Of a stretch of 64,000 nt of DNA, positions 10,451-23,343 are shown in pieces. Position 1 is the stretch's first letter. Every line of letters starts with the position of its first letter. Below the pieces are notes generated by a model. It was given only the letters and a program-made list of their open reading frames with translations. It had not been told where the DNA came from and made no database searches. Source of the DNA: Strigamia acuminata (lineage: Eukaryota; Arthropoda; Chilopoda; Geophilomorpha; Linotaeniidae). Made by a program: the position numbers and the translations under genes. The stretch lies in the NCBI GenBank assembly GCA_949358305.1, contig OX442315.1, forward strand, positions 1,736,001 to 1,800,000, given 5' to 3'.

Positions 10451-11543
10451 AGTGGTGGAGATTGCGGTTTCCCCAAACAGTGCCCCAAAATTAAAATAGA
10501 AAAACCCAAATTTGAAAATTTAATAAAAAATAGTCAAAATTTGTGAAAATTCATTAAAAATTTGCAAAATTAGGTTAAGAAATCAAAATCTAGAGTTGAA
10601 AAACTCAAAAATTGGCAAAATTAGAGTTAAAATTGGTGAAAATTAGCTTTAAAATTGATTGAAAATCTTATAAAATTTAGAAAGAGCCCAACCTAATTTG
10701 AATATGCATGACTCACTGCAAGAAATCATAGGAAAAATAAGAGTGACTCATTGTTAATAGAGTCAATTAGAGTTAATGAAGTTAAAAGTAGAAAAGCTAA
10801 ATAAAGCAATTGAATATTTAATTGGATGACTTTACAGTTGGTGTTGTTTGATTTAATAATTGAATGAAATTTGAATTTGTGAATTGTTTATGATGAAATT
10901 GTTTATTTGATAAAGAATTTATTTATGGTGTTTTTGATAAAATTGAGAATTAATAGAGAGAAATTACCTGAATTTGCTAATGAATAGTTTTGAATTTCAG
11001 AATATTTTGTAAATTGTTCATTGATAAAGTGTTTTGATGGAATTGAATATTAATAAGATATATTGTTCAGATTTATTAGTGAATTTGTTTCTTTTTCGGG
11101 GGATTTTGTAAAGAATTACTAATAAAGAGTTTTCTTGAATATTTACTAATGAAAATTTTGACAATTTTGAAAAATGACCGTGAAAATTTGATTGTTTTGA
11201 TATTTTGAATTATATAAAGATAATGACTATGAAAATTGAATTGTTTTGAAGTGGATTGTTTGATAATTGATTGTTTTTCAGGATATTTTGTTGAATGTTT
11301 ACTGATAGTTATTTAGTGTTTTTTATAAATGACCGTGAAAATTGAATTGTTTAATTATTGAATTTATTTCAGAAAGTGAAAGTGTTTGTGTTGTGAAAAG
11401 TGTTTATTAATAAAAAGGAATTGCTTCGACCCAAAGGATTGTGTCTTCTCTACATTTAATAAATCATTGCGGACTCTAGACGTTACGCGTTTTCAAAATA
11501 CGTAACGGATTACCTGCTCTCAGGTGTTAAGAAAGAAGAGGAG
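10451..11543 (+). other. Gypsy-2 leader, AT-rich
   Basis: About 1.1 kb of very AT-rich sequence with no long open frame. It ends in TACCTGCTCTCAG|GTGTTAAG (around 11513), which resembles a splice acceptor and lies just where the gag frame becomes open. A spliced gag message is therefore possible. No other gene was seen. Confidence 0.55.
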
Positions 11544-12968
11544 TTGGAAGAAGAGACAGCATTGAGCGACAAGGTGACTGAGCGAAAGAGGAAGCCAAAA
11601 CCCAAAGAGGAACTTAAAACTCAAAAAAGGGAAGGTGAAACCCCGCAACAGCACCGTATACGAGTTGTTAGTGCTGATCTTCAAGCTGAATTGTTTCCAC
11701 ACGAGGTGGAGCAATTAGGAGAACTATTGATACGGGAACAGAGTGATCTAGACGACGCAGACGAGAAGGACATTTTCCAAGACGTTGAGGAGCAACCAAA
11801 TTTAGAACTTTCATATTTGTGTATTAATAAAGAACAATCTCCAATTAAGATGGCTAATGCTTCGCCATCGCCAGAAATGTTGGCAATACAAACAGTATTA
11901 CAAAATTTAGTGGTTAATAGAAGAAATCCAGTTGATTTTGATCCAGCCACTGGAAATATCGACACATGGTTAATTGGATACGAAGATACGATTGCCGATG
12001 ATACTGAAAGAATTAAACATCTGTCAATTGTGCTGAAACATTCTGCATCATCGTGGTATTTAGACCAACTTCCATTACATCCGACTAGAACTTGGACTGA
12101 ATGGAAAGATGCGTTGAAAACGAAATTTCGACGACAAATAACAGCAATTTTGGCGAAATTACAAGCAATGCAGCACAAGGACGGAACAGCTTTGGAACAC
12201 ATGCAGAAAATATTAAAGGAATGCTCTTATGCAAGACCGTCGTTCACGGAAGATCAAAAGATATTTCACGTGTTTCAAGGACTGAAGAAGGTGATCAGAG
12301 ATAAATTAGTAGCCAATTACCCAAAGACGTTGGACCAATTAACATCACAACTTGGATTGTTGGAAGCCCACGCATTCAATGAGGATCCTGCAGAAGTTTT
12401 ACTAACCCTACTGCAAAAAGCTGTTGATACAACAGGTGAGGTGACACCGAGTTGCTTGGTAGAACCAAGCGACGTCAATAAAACAAAAGACGAGTTGTTA
12501 GCAGAGGTCAAAGTGCTAAGACAACAGCAGCAGTTTGGGGACGTTCAATATGCAGAGGTCACTCCAGTCTTCTACCAAAATCAATGGTATACGCCACATC
12601 CAAACCAGGCCCAGTTCTATAATAGAGGAAACTTTAGAGGACGACCTGGACAACAACGTGGATGGTGGAATAACAACAGTAATTGGAACCAAGGTAGAGG
12701 ATGGAATAATGATAAAGGTCAAAACAGAGGCAATTGGAATAATCAGTGGAATAATTCTGGCCAAGGATTCCAACAACAACAACAGCCACAACAGCAATGG
12801 AATCCACCGCAACAACAACAACAAGGTCAAAGACAGGGGAATCCAAATAACCAAGGTCACCCACGAAATCCAAACTATAAAGGTAAAAATTTCATTGAAA
12901 ATTACCAAGGAGGCCGAGGTCAACGAGGAGCCCCACGTGGTGGACCAGCTAATCAATCGGGAAACTAG
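11544..12968 (+). CDS. Gypsy-2 gag, RGG/Asn-Gln-rich, no zinc knuckle
   Basis: An open frame of about 474 codons. The first in-frame ATG is at about 11850 (MANASPSPEMLAIQ), but the frame is open and charged for about 100 codons upstream. Either a spliced or non-ATG start is used, or the true start is the internal ATG. The capsid-like region contains WLIGYED and KHSASSWYLDQLP. The C-terminal third is Gly/Arg/Asn/Gln-rich with repeated RG and RGG motifs (NRGNFRGRPGQQRGWW), which replace the CCHC knuckle found in Gypsy-1. RGG boxes can bind RNA. The coding repeats (CAACAA)n make this segment prone to slippage. Confidence 0.85.
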   Translation: MEEETALSDKVTERKRKPKPKEELKTQKREGETPQQHRIRVVSADLQAELFPHEVEQLGELLIREQSDLDDADEKDIFQDVEEQPNLELSYLCINKEQSPIKMANASPSPEMLAIQTVLQNLVVNRRNPVDFDPATGNIDTWLIGYEDTIADDTERIKHLSIVLKHSASSWYLDQLPLHPTRTWTEWKDALKTKFRRQITAILAKLQAMQHKDGTALEHMQKILKECSYARPSFTEDQKIFHVFQGLKKVIRDKLVANYPKTLDQLTSQLGLLEAHAFNEDPAEVLLTLLQKAVDTTGEVTPSCLVEPSDVNKTKDELLAEVKVLRQQQQFGDVQYAEVTPVFYQNQWYTPHPNQAQFYNRGNFRGRPGQQRGWWNNNSNWNQGRGWNNDKGQNRGNWNNQWNNSGQGFQQQQQPQQQWNPPQQQQQGQRQGNPNNQGHPRNPNYKGKNFIENYQGGRGQRGAPRGGPANQSGN

Positions 12969-13030
12969 AATGGCCACAAAGACGGAAAAACAAGAAGAAA
13001 TTCAAAAAGAGAAAATTAGAAATCATTGAG

Positions 13031-16000
13031 TTGAACGCCACAGATGAACTTTTGCAGATTCCAGTAGTAGTGAATGGTTTGGAAGTCACTGGTGTCTTGG
13101 ATTCCGGAGGTTATCGCAACATCATTAATGAAGATTTGGTAAGAACTCTGCAGCTCAAATACCAACCATGTCCACATGTTCGACTTAGAGTTGTAGATGG
13201 TTCATTGATAACCCCAGTAGGAAAAACCAAGATTACCATTGACGTTGGACAACAACAACATACTATTGAAGTGCTGATTGTCAGCGGATTTGGCAACCAT
13301 TTACTGCTAGGAGATAATTTTTTGAGATCTGCAAGGTGCCAGCTCGACTACGACCAACAGAAGATCTTTGTAGGGCCAAAAGATAAACAACAAGAAGTAT
13401 TCCCAATGTCCAAGAATTACACTGAACAAAACTATATTGCGCGAGTTTTAAAACCAATAACGATACCAGCTTTACATGAATGTGTAGTACCAATAAAGAT
13501 AGCAAAGAAAGTTGATGACGAATTGTTTGTAGAACCATTGAGTGGAGTAATCGATCGATTTGGCGTGATTTGTTGCAAGACATTGACTAAATTCAGAAAA
13601 GGTGAAGGAGTTCTGCGTGTTGCGAATCCAACTAAAAAGACAATCTATTTAGGAAAAAACTCAGCAGTTGCAAAAGCATTTTACGTGATTGAGTCTGGCT
13701 TGTTAGATGAAAAAAGAGCTGATCAATTTGACTTTAGCAAGGCCATGGCAAATGAGAATATGACACCAACTCAACAGGAATTGATGCGACAGCTGCTAGA
13801 GAAGAATTCGGATAGATTTGCAACATCTGACAGTGACTTAGGCAGAGCACAGGCAATAAAACATCGTATTGATACAGGAGACTCTCCTCCAATCCACTTG
13901 CAACCTTATAGACGATCTATTAAGGAAAAAGAAATCGAGGAGGCTGAAACAAAGAAGTTACTTGAACAAGGAGTAATTAGAGAATCCGAGAGCCCATGGA
14001 GTGCACCAGTACTACTCATCAAGAAAAGAGACGGCAGATGGAGATTTTGCGTAGATTGGAGACGTTTAAACGCAGTAACAAAGAAAATGGTGTATCCCTT
14101 ACCGCGTATTGACGACACCCTAGATCAACTAGCGGGTGCGAAGTATTTTTCGATGATGGATCTCATTCAGGGATACCACCAAGTCGAAATAGACGAACAA
14201 GATCGTGAAAAGACAGCGTTTACCACGTCTAGCGGACATTATGAATTTAATGTCCTCGGAATGGGATTATGTAACAGCCCAGCCGCCTTTCAAAAATTGA
14301 TGAATAAAGTGCTTGGCAACCTCTTGGGAAAGGTATGCATAGCGTACATCGACGATTTGATAATATTCTCAAAGACATTTGAACAGCACCTCATAGACGT
14401 GGACGCAGTTTTTCAAAAGCTCAGAACGGCAAACCTGAAAGTTAAGTTGAGCAAATGTACGTTTGCTACCGACACCATTCGATACTTAGGACATGTGGTT
14501 GATGCTGATGGAGTTTCACCAGATCCCAGGAACCTGGAAGCAGTCGCGAAGTTTCCACTTCCTGTGAACGTTAAACAACTACGTGGTTTTTTAGGACTCT
14601 GCTCTTATTACCGAAAGTTCATCAAGGGATTTGCAGATATTTCTAAACCTCTGGTGAATCTCACTAAAAAGGACGAGAAGTTTGACTGGGGTCCGCCCCA
14701 TGATACAGCTTTTATCACACTCCGAAATGCATTAATAACAGTACCGGTGTTGGCGCATCCAGACTTTGCACAGCCATTCATAGTATCAACCGACGCAAGT
14801 GCGTATGGAATGGGAGCCATTCTGAAGCAAAAGATCAACAACCAGGAGCGAGTTGTAGCGTAAGCAAGCAAACTGATGAGCACAGCGGAACAAAACTACA
14901 CCGCCACTGAAAGAGAGTGTCTCGCTATAATGTTTGCAGTACAGAAATTCAGACCTTACTTGTACGGACAGAAATTCCAAATAATAACCGACCACCAACC
15001 CCTCCAATGGCTGAAGTCAGTCCGAAACCCCAATGGACGTTTAGCCAGATGGGCATTGCAATTAGTAGACTTTGATTTCGATATAGTGTATAAAAGCGGC
15101 AAAAAGCACACAGACGCCGATGCACTAAGTAGGATACCAGACCAGATGAGTGAAGAAGAAATAGAAAAATTACCTTCGCTTTTCTTGGAAAATTTGGACC
15201 TCCCTGCACAACAGAGGATGGATCCCAAACTACTGGACCTAATTACAGCAGTTGAAAACCTAGAGCAACTTCCAAAGAAGAGGAGACGACCGCTTAAGCA
15301 GTACGTGCTCCACGAGAAAACGTTATTTAGGAAGAAAAACTCTTCAAGTTCCCTAAATACAGAAGGATTATTGCTAGTAGTTCCGAAACAACTCCAGAAG
15401 GATGTATTGCATGAAATGCACGACGGATTACTAGGAGCTCACTTAGGTTTGGCAAAAACGTGGAAACGAATAAGAACAAGATTCTTTTGGACAAGAATTT
15501 ACACCGACGTTAGAAAATACGTCTTGTCCTGCCAAAACTGCGCAAAAGCAAAATCGATGACAACTCCAGCTAAAGGACTAATGCAACCGTGGTCAACCGT
15601 CTCAAAACCATTCGAGCGGATTGGAATGGACACACTTGGACCTTTCCCATTGTCAAAACTAGGAAATAAACATGTTTTCGTAGTGACTGATTATTTGTCA
15701 AGATCTGTGATTGCAAGAGCTGCACCAGTAGGAACAGCTCTAGAAGCAGCAAAGACTTTGGTTTATGAAGTGATTCTTAAGGAAGGCAGCCCAAGAGAAA
15801 TTTTAAGCGACCGTGGAACGGAATACAGGAACCAAATGATTGAAGAAGTATCTAATCTATTCAAAAGTTTGCATAAAACCACCTCAGGATACCACCCAAG
15901 GACCAATGGATTAACAGAAAGATTTAATGCGACATTCGCAAAAATGTTGCAAAGTTATGTTAATGATGATCACACCGATTGGGATGAGTTCTTGCCATTT

Positions 16001-16783
16001 GTCCTGTTTTCCTACAACACGGGAGTTCATGAAACAACAGGTTACACACCGCACTATCTTCTTCGAGGATATGATGTGGATTTGACAATAGATGTTAACC
16101 TAAATTTGCCCCAAAAGGAGTTCACGTTACGCACATCAAAATTCATGCAACAGGCTAGGAAGATTGCAAATGAACGACTTCAAAAGCAGTCTGAGAAAAG
16201 TAAGAAAAGATTCGACAAAGATAGAGTCAACAAAGAATTCGAACCAGGCGAATTAGTCTATTTGAAGACCATAAATAGGAAAGTTGGCCTGTCAGAGAAG
16301 CTTTTACCTCAATTTTCCGGCCCCTACGAGATTGTGCGACGAACAGCTCCAAATGACTATGAAATTATCAATTCCACACGAAAGAAAAGTGATATTGTTA
16401 ACGTAGAAAGGTTGAAACCGTATAAAGCAAGAATTGAAGAAGACATAGATGAAGCTTTGAAAGAAATGCCAGAGAAGAAAGTGAAATTTGCTGAAAAAGT
16501 GAAAAAAATCAGTAAAAAAGGAGAAATTGTAGTTGAAAAACTGAATAAACCAACAAAAACAAAGCAAATCAAGGCAAAAGAACGTTACATCGATGATAGT
16601 GAACAAATTTCCCTCAAATCATTGTTTGAACCGCAAACAGAACCCGAAAACACTGGAAAACAACTTAAAAATCCGCCACTAGATGGCGCGAATACGCAAA
16701 ACGACGACTATCGTTCGCGCAAGCTCAGACCGAAGGCGAGAAAATCCTACCGCCATTGCTACTCCACATTTTCGCCGAGGTAA
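13031..16783 (+). pseudogene. Gypsy-2 pol, broken by one in-frame stop
   Basis: The frame is open upstream to overlap the gag end and lies in another frame from gag, so frameshift expression is likely in the parent. Modules: protease (VLDSGG near residue 23); RT with MDLIQGYHQVEID and catalytic YIDD; RNase H (STDASAYGMGAIL); integrase with an HHCC site and D-D-E (DTLGPF, LSDRGTEY, NGLTERFN); and GPY/F (FSGPYEIVRRT). A TAA at 14861-14863, at the start of RNase H, splits the frame into 610 and 635+ codons. The codon position normally carries an aromatic residue, so a single base change can explain it. Everything downstream remains open in the same frame, so the inactivation is recent. Confidence 0.9.
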
Positions 16784-17867
16784 ATGCGAGCTTCTTGCGT
16801 GAACCAAAGCTTAAATTTTGATATTTATCTGTCATTTTGTGAATTGAATTGTGTTTTTTGAGGTTTGTGAATACATTTTAAGTGTTTTTAGTATGATTTT
16901 GAGTTGAAATATTAGGTTAAAAGTGTATAAAATACCGAACTTTGCAAAACGAAACAAATCGCGATCTTTGTTCATTCGTGCTGATAATTTTCTTAGACTT
17001 TGGATTAATTTTAATGAATAGGAAAATATGTTAGAAATGTTATTTTACATAGTATTAGCAGATAAAAATTGGTTTTAGTGAGATTAAAATTCTTAATAAT
17101 GTTAAATTTGATGACACGAAAATCCGAGGTCGCGAGGCGAAGTAATTAATGCGAATTTAGTGAAGTTTATCGTAATTTGAATAAAACTGATTATGTGAAT
17201 TGTAAATAAATTTTCAAACACAAAATTTTGTAAATGTTCTAGGATTTAGAGAGTTGATGTTTTAGAAGAGAATTCAAATTTTTAAAGAAAATAATGAAAA
17301 CCAAAAACAAATTTATTTTTTGAAAAGAGTTAAATTATTTTATGTGAATTTATTGTGAAATTTAAATGTTGTATTTTATTTCTGAAGGTTTATTGTAAAA
17401 AAGGATGAAATAATTTGGGTAATTCAATTTTGAACTTTAGTTTTTGTATGTTTTTTTTACATAATAGTTAAGTTGGAAATTATGATTGAATAGTTTTTTT
17501 TTTGAAAACTGTAATGAATGTAAGAATTATTGTATTCAAAACTGATTAAGAAATTTTCTTTTGTATGTACATCAATCTAAAAGGGAGTAAAAAGAGATGT
17601 AAATTGTTTTATTTGACACTATGAATTGAGATCTAATATTTGGTAAAGAGAGAACTAAAAAGAGAATTGTCTTCAACCGAAATTTAATTTTAGAGACCAA
17701 AATTACGCAAAAAAGGGAGTTGCTACGCGTACAGGCCGTCCCGATCAACGGGCGACCCGTAGCGCGTAATTCGGCTATAATTCGGATAAAAGTTGCTAAA
17801 TTTCGTCCATAGATGGCGTTGGCAATCGATTACATCATTGCCTCGTCACTGGACTTATCAATTAGTT
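16784..17867 (+). other. Gypsy-2 3' non-coding region
   Basis: About 1.1 kb of AT-rich sequence between the pol stop and the polypurine tract. No open frame of note and no env-like gene was seen. Near 17716-17768 a GC-rich island (CTACGCGTACAGG ... CCCGTAGCGCGTAA) stands out against the AT-rich background and contains a short inverted repeat around TACGCGT/ACGGG. Confidence 0.7.
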
Positions 17868-17875
17868 AAAGGGGG
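17868..17875 (+). other. Polypurine tract of Gypsy-2
   Basis: AAAGGGGG directly before the TAACAGGAGC start of the 3' LTR, the usual position of the plus-strand primer. Confidence 0.75.
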
Positions 17876-18299
17876 TAACAGGAGCTTTCCTGTGAAGTGA
17901 ATCCGCCCAAGTTTGACAGTTCTCTTCCAGCTCTCACTTGAGAGTGAACTCAAATCCCTCCTACCTAATGTCAGCCTGTTCTTGGCTGGCTGTGGAAATT
18001 GCTATTAATTTAATCACTATTTAATAGTTTCAGATTGCATCTCAATTCAGAGTGTCACTTATGATTTATAATTAGAGTTTATATAATTTATATAATTTAT
18101 GTAGTTCATTATTTGAGTTTAAGTTATTTGCCAATGTAAACAGTGTAAACTCATCCATTTGAAGGAATAATCAAACAGCTTTGCTGTCTGGTTAAATAAA
18201 AACTAGATTGAATTTAAAACTAATTAAAATGACTCTTTATTTCCTATCAAATCCCAGTTGTGTGGGTAGCCTCAAGTGGGCCTAAATCCCACATAACAA
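17876..18299 (+). repeat. Gypsy-2 3' LTR
   Basis: Begins after the polypurine tract and ends CACATAACAA at 18299. Its last 274 bases match the 5' LTR fragment. The exact first base is inferred from the polypurine tract only, because the 5' copy lacks that part. Beyond 18299 the sequence is Copia-related. Confidence 0.8.
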
Positions 18300-18411
18300 T
18301 ATCGATATCGGTTGTCAATTGGCTGCAGTACCGTTACAAGCAGAGATAAAAATCAGAATCAACCAATTGACAAAGGCGCAAATGCGGGAAATCGAAAAAC
18401 TATAATCGAAA

Positions 18412-21400
18412 TTACCGGAAAAAATGTTTGCATAAAAACTGCAAACGGGCGGGCGAGAAAAACTTGGTGAAAATGTCGGCAGGATTTAAATCGCCGGAAA
18501 TTTTCCGCAAAACAAAAACGCCCTCGGTAAGCCAATCCCGCAAAAAGAAAAAGCGCACATCGATATGTTTCGTCCGACGATTTTCGATGTCATTCCTCGT
18601 GAAAAAGATAGTAGACAAGGAATCGGAAAACATCGTCGGAGTGGGCAAACGGAAGATTCGGGACCGATCAATCGCGCCGTGGAGCCAAACGATCTCTTTC
18701 GCGCCATCGAGAAGTGCCAAAAACTCGGCCTCCATGATGCTTAAGGCGCAATAGCGCTGCTTACAGCAGCCCCAGGAGATGGGAACCCCGAAAATCGAAA
18801 TCGTGTACCCTCCGAAGCTCCTTCTTGTATCACGATCTCTGATCCAAGAAGCATCGGAGTGCCCTGACAGGATATCTCCAGTGACCGCGGAAAGGGAAAT
18901 CGAATAATCCCGCGTGTTCTTCAAATACTGGAGAACCTGAAGAAGAAGGGCCACGTGCTTTGAAGTGAAGCACGTGTTGTACTGGGACAACAAAATCACC
19001 GGAAAGAGGATATCGGGGCGCGTGCGAGAAGCCAAAAACAGAAGCGACCCAATGAGAGAACGGTACGGGAATTCGTCGTCGTTCAGCACACGTTCTCCCT
19101 CTCTAGCGCAATTCACCATTGTGCCAACGGTGATCGGGACCCTGCACAGACGCTCGGAGGAAATTCCGAAATCTTCCGCAATCCGATCAATATAATCACG
19201 TTGATGAATGGAAATATGTTCACCATCGCGATCGAACTGAACCCCTAACAACTTCGATACCGGACCAAGATCTGTTATCGTGAAAAATCCACGAAGGGCT
19301 TTAACAGTTCGGTCTCGAGGACCGGGTCCTTTGGTGAAAAGCACCATGTCATCGACATAAACAAGGATGACGGCATCGTAAGTGTCGGAAATGAAAACAC
19401 CATTTACACCTAGAAGCTTGTGGAAATTAATCTCCAACAAGACTTCGACGAGACGAAAATTCCATTGTCGTCCGCTTTGATGAAGGCCGTAAAGAGCCTT
19501 ATGAAGCCTCCACACTTTGCCAGTGTTTTGAAGAGTTTCCCAGCCCCTGGGAATCCTCATGAAGATGGCTTCATCCAAGTTGCCATAAAGATAGGCACCC
19601 TTGACATCGAGGTGTGTGTCTAGCCAGCCAAGAGCGACCACTAGAAGCACGAAAAATAGGCGAATCAAGACGTAATTGACCACGGGACTGAAAACCTCGG
19701 AATAGTCAACTCCGTACTTCTGGCTGAAACCCTGAGCCACTAACATCGCCCTAAAACGGCGCACAATGCCTTCTGCATCACGCTTGATGTAGTAGACCCA
19801 TTATTCCCCACAATGTTTACAATAGGAGGAGGTTTTTCAACTTCCTCGTAAACACCTCGCTCACGGAAGAGATCAAGCTCTTCCTCCATGGCTTTCTGCC
19901 AATGGACACGGTCGGGGCTAGAAATAGCTTCCTTGTAGGTGCGAGGAACCTGGGCAAACAAGGAATGCGCAAACCGTGGTGGTTCGGTAGAATAGCAATC
20001 CGCAAACGCTTCTTCTTCCGAAATCGTGGGACTTTGAGGAAAAGAAACATTAGGATCTACCGGTGGGGGATCAACTATTTGAACTGGCACATTTCGGGTG
20101 CTAAAGTCAAAGGAATTCCGATCGTATGCTAAACGATTGTCGACGCAATATCGCTCAACGTCGCCATGACTCCGCAATCTGGTACGGTCTGGCGGGAAAA
20201 AATACACATCTGTGTGACCCATAGACGCACCAGACTGCCGAATCACCTCAGAACGAGTCCACTTGCCCCCCACAGCCGGAGAACCAGGCGGAGGCTGACG
20301 CAGTGGCGAGGGAGCAGGAGGTGGAGGCAAAGCATGCGCTCTCACTGGGGGTTGCGTAACAATAGGCGCACCTGGAGGTGGAGGTCCAGGAGGAGGAAGT
20401 GCAGGAGGTGGAATATGAGGTGCAGGAGGGGGAGCCTGGGGTGCAGGAGCACCACCTTGGGGAACGGGAGGTAATTGGTCGGTAATGAAATCCGACTCAA
20501 GCTCCACCGATATCGCACCTTCATCGGTGATCTCGGTGCCCTCCTAAAAACGAGGATGTCCCCACATGCATTCCTCATCGAAACGAACATGTTTCGACTC
20601 GAAAACTTCTCTGCGCTTAGGGCACCACACGCGATAACCCCGCGTGCGAAAAGCATAGCCAACCACGACGCCAGTCCAGGCTCGAGATTCGAATTTCGAA
20701 CCACGGACTTGCTTCGGGATGTGCACGAAACACTGTGACCCAATCACCTTAAGGTGTTTGAGTGGAACAGTCTTGCCATACCACAGGCAATAGGGGACAA
20801 GATTGTTCAGTGACTTATGTGGGAAGCGGTTCTTTAAATAAATCATAGTAACCGCGAGCTCAGCCCACAGCACTCGAGGCAAAGACGTCGACGAAAGAAA
20901 GAACGCACGCCCTCAAGTAAGGTGCGGTTAAGGCGTTCCGCGACGCCATTCTGCTCAGGTGTATAGACATTCGTGCGCTGTGCTTTGATGCCGCGCTGGA
21001 CTAGGAAATTTTCGAAATTTTTGGAACAAAATTCCATGCCATTATCAGTCCTGACTGCTTTAATGCAGCCAGCCCCCCATGAAGTCTCCATCCGAGCATG
21101 GAATAGCTTAAAAATTTCGAAAACTTCCCCCTTCGTTTTCATGGGCACAACAAAGGAATATCGGGAAAAGTCGTCTACGATCGTCAGTAAATAACGAGCG
21201 CCACCGATGGATGTGGTATTCGAATGACCCCAAACATCCATATGAAGCAAATCTAAAGGCTTCTTGGAAGAAATACCTTCCTTAATGCTTGGAAATGAAG
21301 CACGGGTGGATTTGGAGCGGGCACACACAGCACATGCTGGCAATGCGGAAGTAGAAATTTCTATTCCGGAAGCATTCGGAGATTTCGCCAAGTGACGAAT

Positions 21401-22906
21401 ACCGTCGGCATTAAAATGCCCAAATCTCCGGTGCCAAAGCTCCAAATCAGACAACTTTCCCTTCGGGGGTTTGGGAGAAGTGGTAGAAACAGGTTCCTCG
21501 GCAAAAGTGACATGCCGGACAGGTGACTGCAAAGTCGACGCAGAAAGAACCTGTTTGGGAACTGGGGCGGATGTAGCCGCAGGAGGCTTCGCAGATGTAA
21601 GATCCGCGGGCAAAATATTCTGAAGGGAATATAAATCATTCTTCAGTTTGGCCGTTAAAAGAAATTGTTTGGCTTTATCCTGCGGGTGATAAATGGACAT
21701 TAGACCATTTGCGGCTGCAAAATGCAGTCCGGCACGATCAATCTTCGATAGGCTCACCAAATTACGCGAGAAAGCAGGGGCATGCAAAACATTATGCATA
21801 GTGACGGGAAAATCAGACCCCCCAGCGCGGCTACGGCCAACTCGCAACACCACATCTCCAACACCATCAACTCGAGAGCGACCTTCACCCAAAAGGATGA
21901 AATAATTGGAGACTGGCTTGTAATTGATGAAACGATCACGCTCTGGACACACGTGGTCGGAAGATCCCGAATCGATGAGCCACTCATTCGATGAAGCCGA
22001 AGACACATTCGATTCCGATCGCGCGAAGAAATTGAACCCGGTGACCACGTTTGAAGAAACAGTGGCTGTTTGCGGAACACCACCACCGCGTCCACGCTTG
22101 CGGTTGCGCGAATTCGAGCGTCGACCACGATTGGCGGATGGAGCGGAAGAGGCAGCGCCCTGGACACGGGGTTTGGGGCACTTGTTTGCGTAGTGTCCCA
22201 TTTCCTTGCAATTGAAACACTGAATTTGCGATAACGGTCGAAAAGGCTTGTTCGGCGTACCCGAAGTCGAACTAGTAGACTGCAAACTAGTCGATGATCC
22301 CGAATCCGCATTCTTCATCTTTAAACGATTAAATTCCGAGAGAAGATAGTCGGTGACCCCTTTCAAGGTGAAATCCGCCTTGGACCAATGGTAGATCGTT
22401 TGCACGGTCGCCTCGTACGAATCCGGTAAAAAATCCAGAAGTTGATAGGCTACATCCGAATCCGAAAATTTTACATCCAATTCAACTAAAACCGCACGGG
22501 CTTTGGTCACGCGGCTTACGAAGACTGACATATCTTCATTTGGAAGTAATCGCATCATGAGGAAATCACGGCGAAGTTTCGCAATTCGGGCAAGAGAAGT
22601 CGGTTGAAATGTCGCTTTCAATGCAACCCAGGCGTCACGAGCGGTGTCGGCAGCGAGAACGATGTCCTGATATTGTGGCTCAACAAATAAGCCAAGCAAG
22701 GCTTTTGCACGTTTGGAGCGGTCATCGTGCAGTTGTTTGCGAGTATCATCCCACGCATCGTTCTTCACGGGAGGTTTCTCGTCGATAAACTGGTCCACGC
22801 CCTTCTCAAGCAACAAAAACTGGATGTTGCGAGACCAGGACTCGTAATTGTCCGCATTTAGCCGTGCAATGGAAAAATGGTGCGTGGATTTGTCGGATTC
22901 TGCCAT
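18412..22906 (-). pseudogene. Copia gag-pol polyprotein with several frame breaks
   Basis: Starts MAESDKSTHHFSIARL at 22906. In order: UBN2-type gag; a CCHC knuckle (CFNCKEMGHYANKC); protease (WLIDSGSSDHVC); integrase with its zinc site (LWHRRFGH ... CAVCARSK) and catalytic D, D and E (DVWGHS, RTDNGMEFCS, NGVAERLNRT); a Pro-rich linker; RT (LVYVDDMVLF); and RNase H (SDASWIRDRDTRRS, SIMEAEFLAL). Breaks: a frameshift near 20880, an in-frame stop at 20544-20546, and another frameshift near 19800 just before the RT core. The four segments otherwise follow one another without missing domains, so this is an old full-length copy decayed by small changes. Confidence 0.9.
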
Positions 22907-23343
22907 CGTATCGTAAGCAATCGAAAAGCGGTGTTGAAGAGCGGTGTATTGCGAAAATAAAATTCAGCCGTAGCGATAAAAATCAGCAATTACGCGCAAG
23001 GGAACCGTTGACGATGTTCGAGGCGGATATCCAACGAATGGGCTATACAGGTTACTAGTTAACCCGTCTAAACAGTGGCCGTTAAGGAGTTGTCGGGAAA
23101 TAATGGCCCTGTGGCCCCCGGATAACCCACTGTCGGGCACGGCAAATAAATACAATGGTCAAAGTGCAATGACCAAGGCAAGGAATCAAATCTGCAAAAA
23201 TAATTAAACTTTTGCAGAATTAATCCCAGGATCCTAAACCGGGTCCCCCAAAAGATTCACAGAGTTTCACGACAGGGAAGGCGAAAAATAAATAAATAAG
23301 AATGAAAAAGAGGTGAATGAAATCAAATTCACAGTAGATTCCC
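22907..23343 (-). other. Copia leader
   Basis: Non-coding stretch between the gag ATG and the candidate LTR. No primer-binding site was recognised with confidence. Confidence 0.5.

Larger units (their letters stand above)
10177..18299 (+). mobile_element. Gypsy-2: Ty3/Gypsy retrotransposon, 5' LTR truncated
   Basis: A second, unrelated Gypsy element with opposite orientation to Gypsy-1. It comprises a 5' LTR remnant (10177-10450), a long AT-rich leader, gag, pol, an approximately 1 kb AT-rich 3' non-coding region, a polypurine tract and a full 3' LTR ending at 18299. The remnant is identical by eye to 18026-18299. The missing first part of the 5' LTR is replaced by Gypsy-1, as expected if Gypsy-1 jumped into that LTR. 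Confidence 0.92.
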
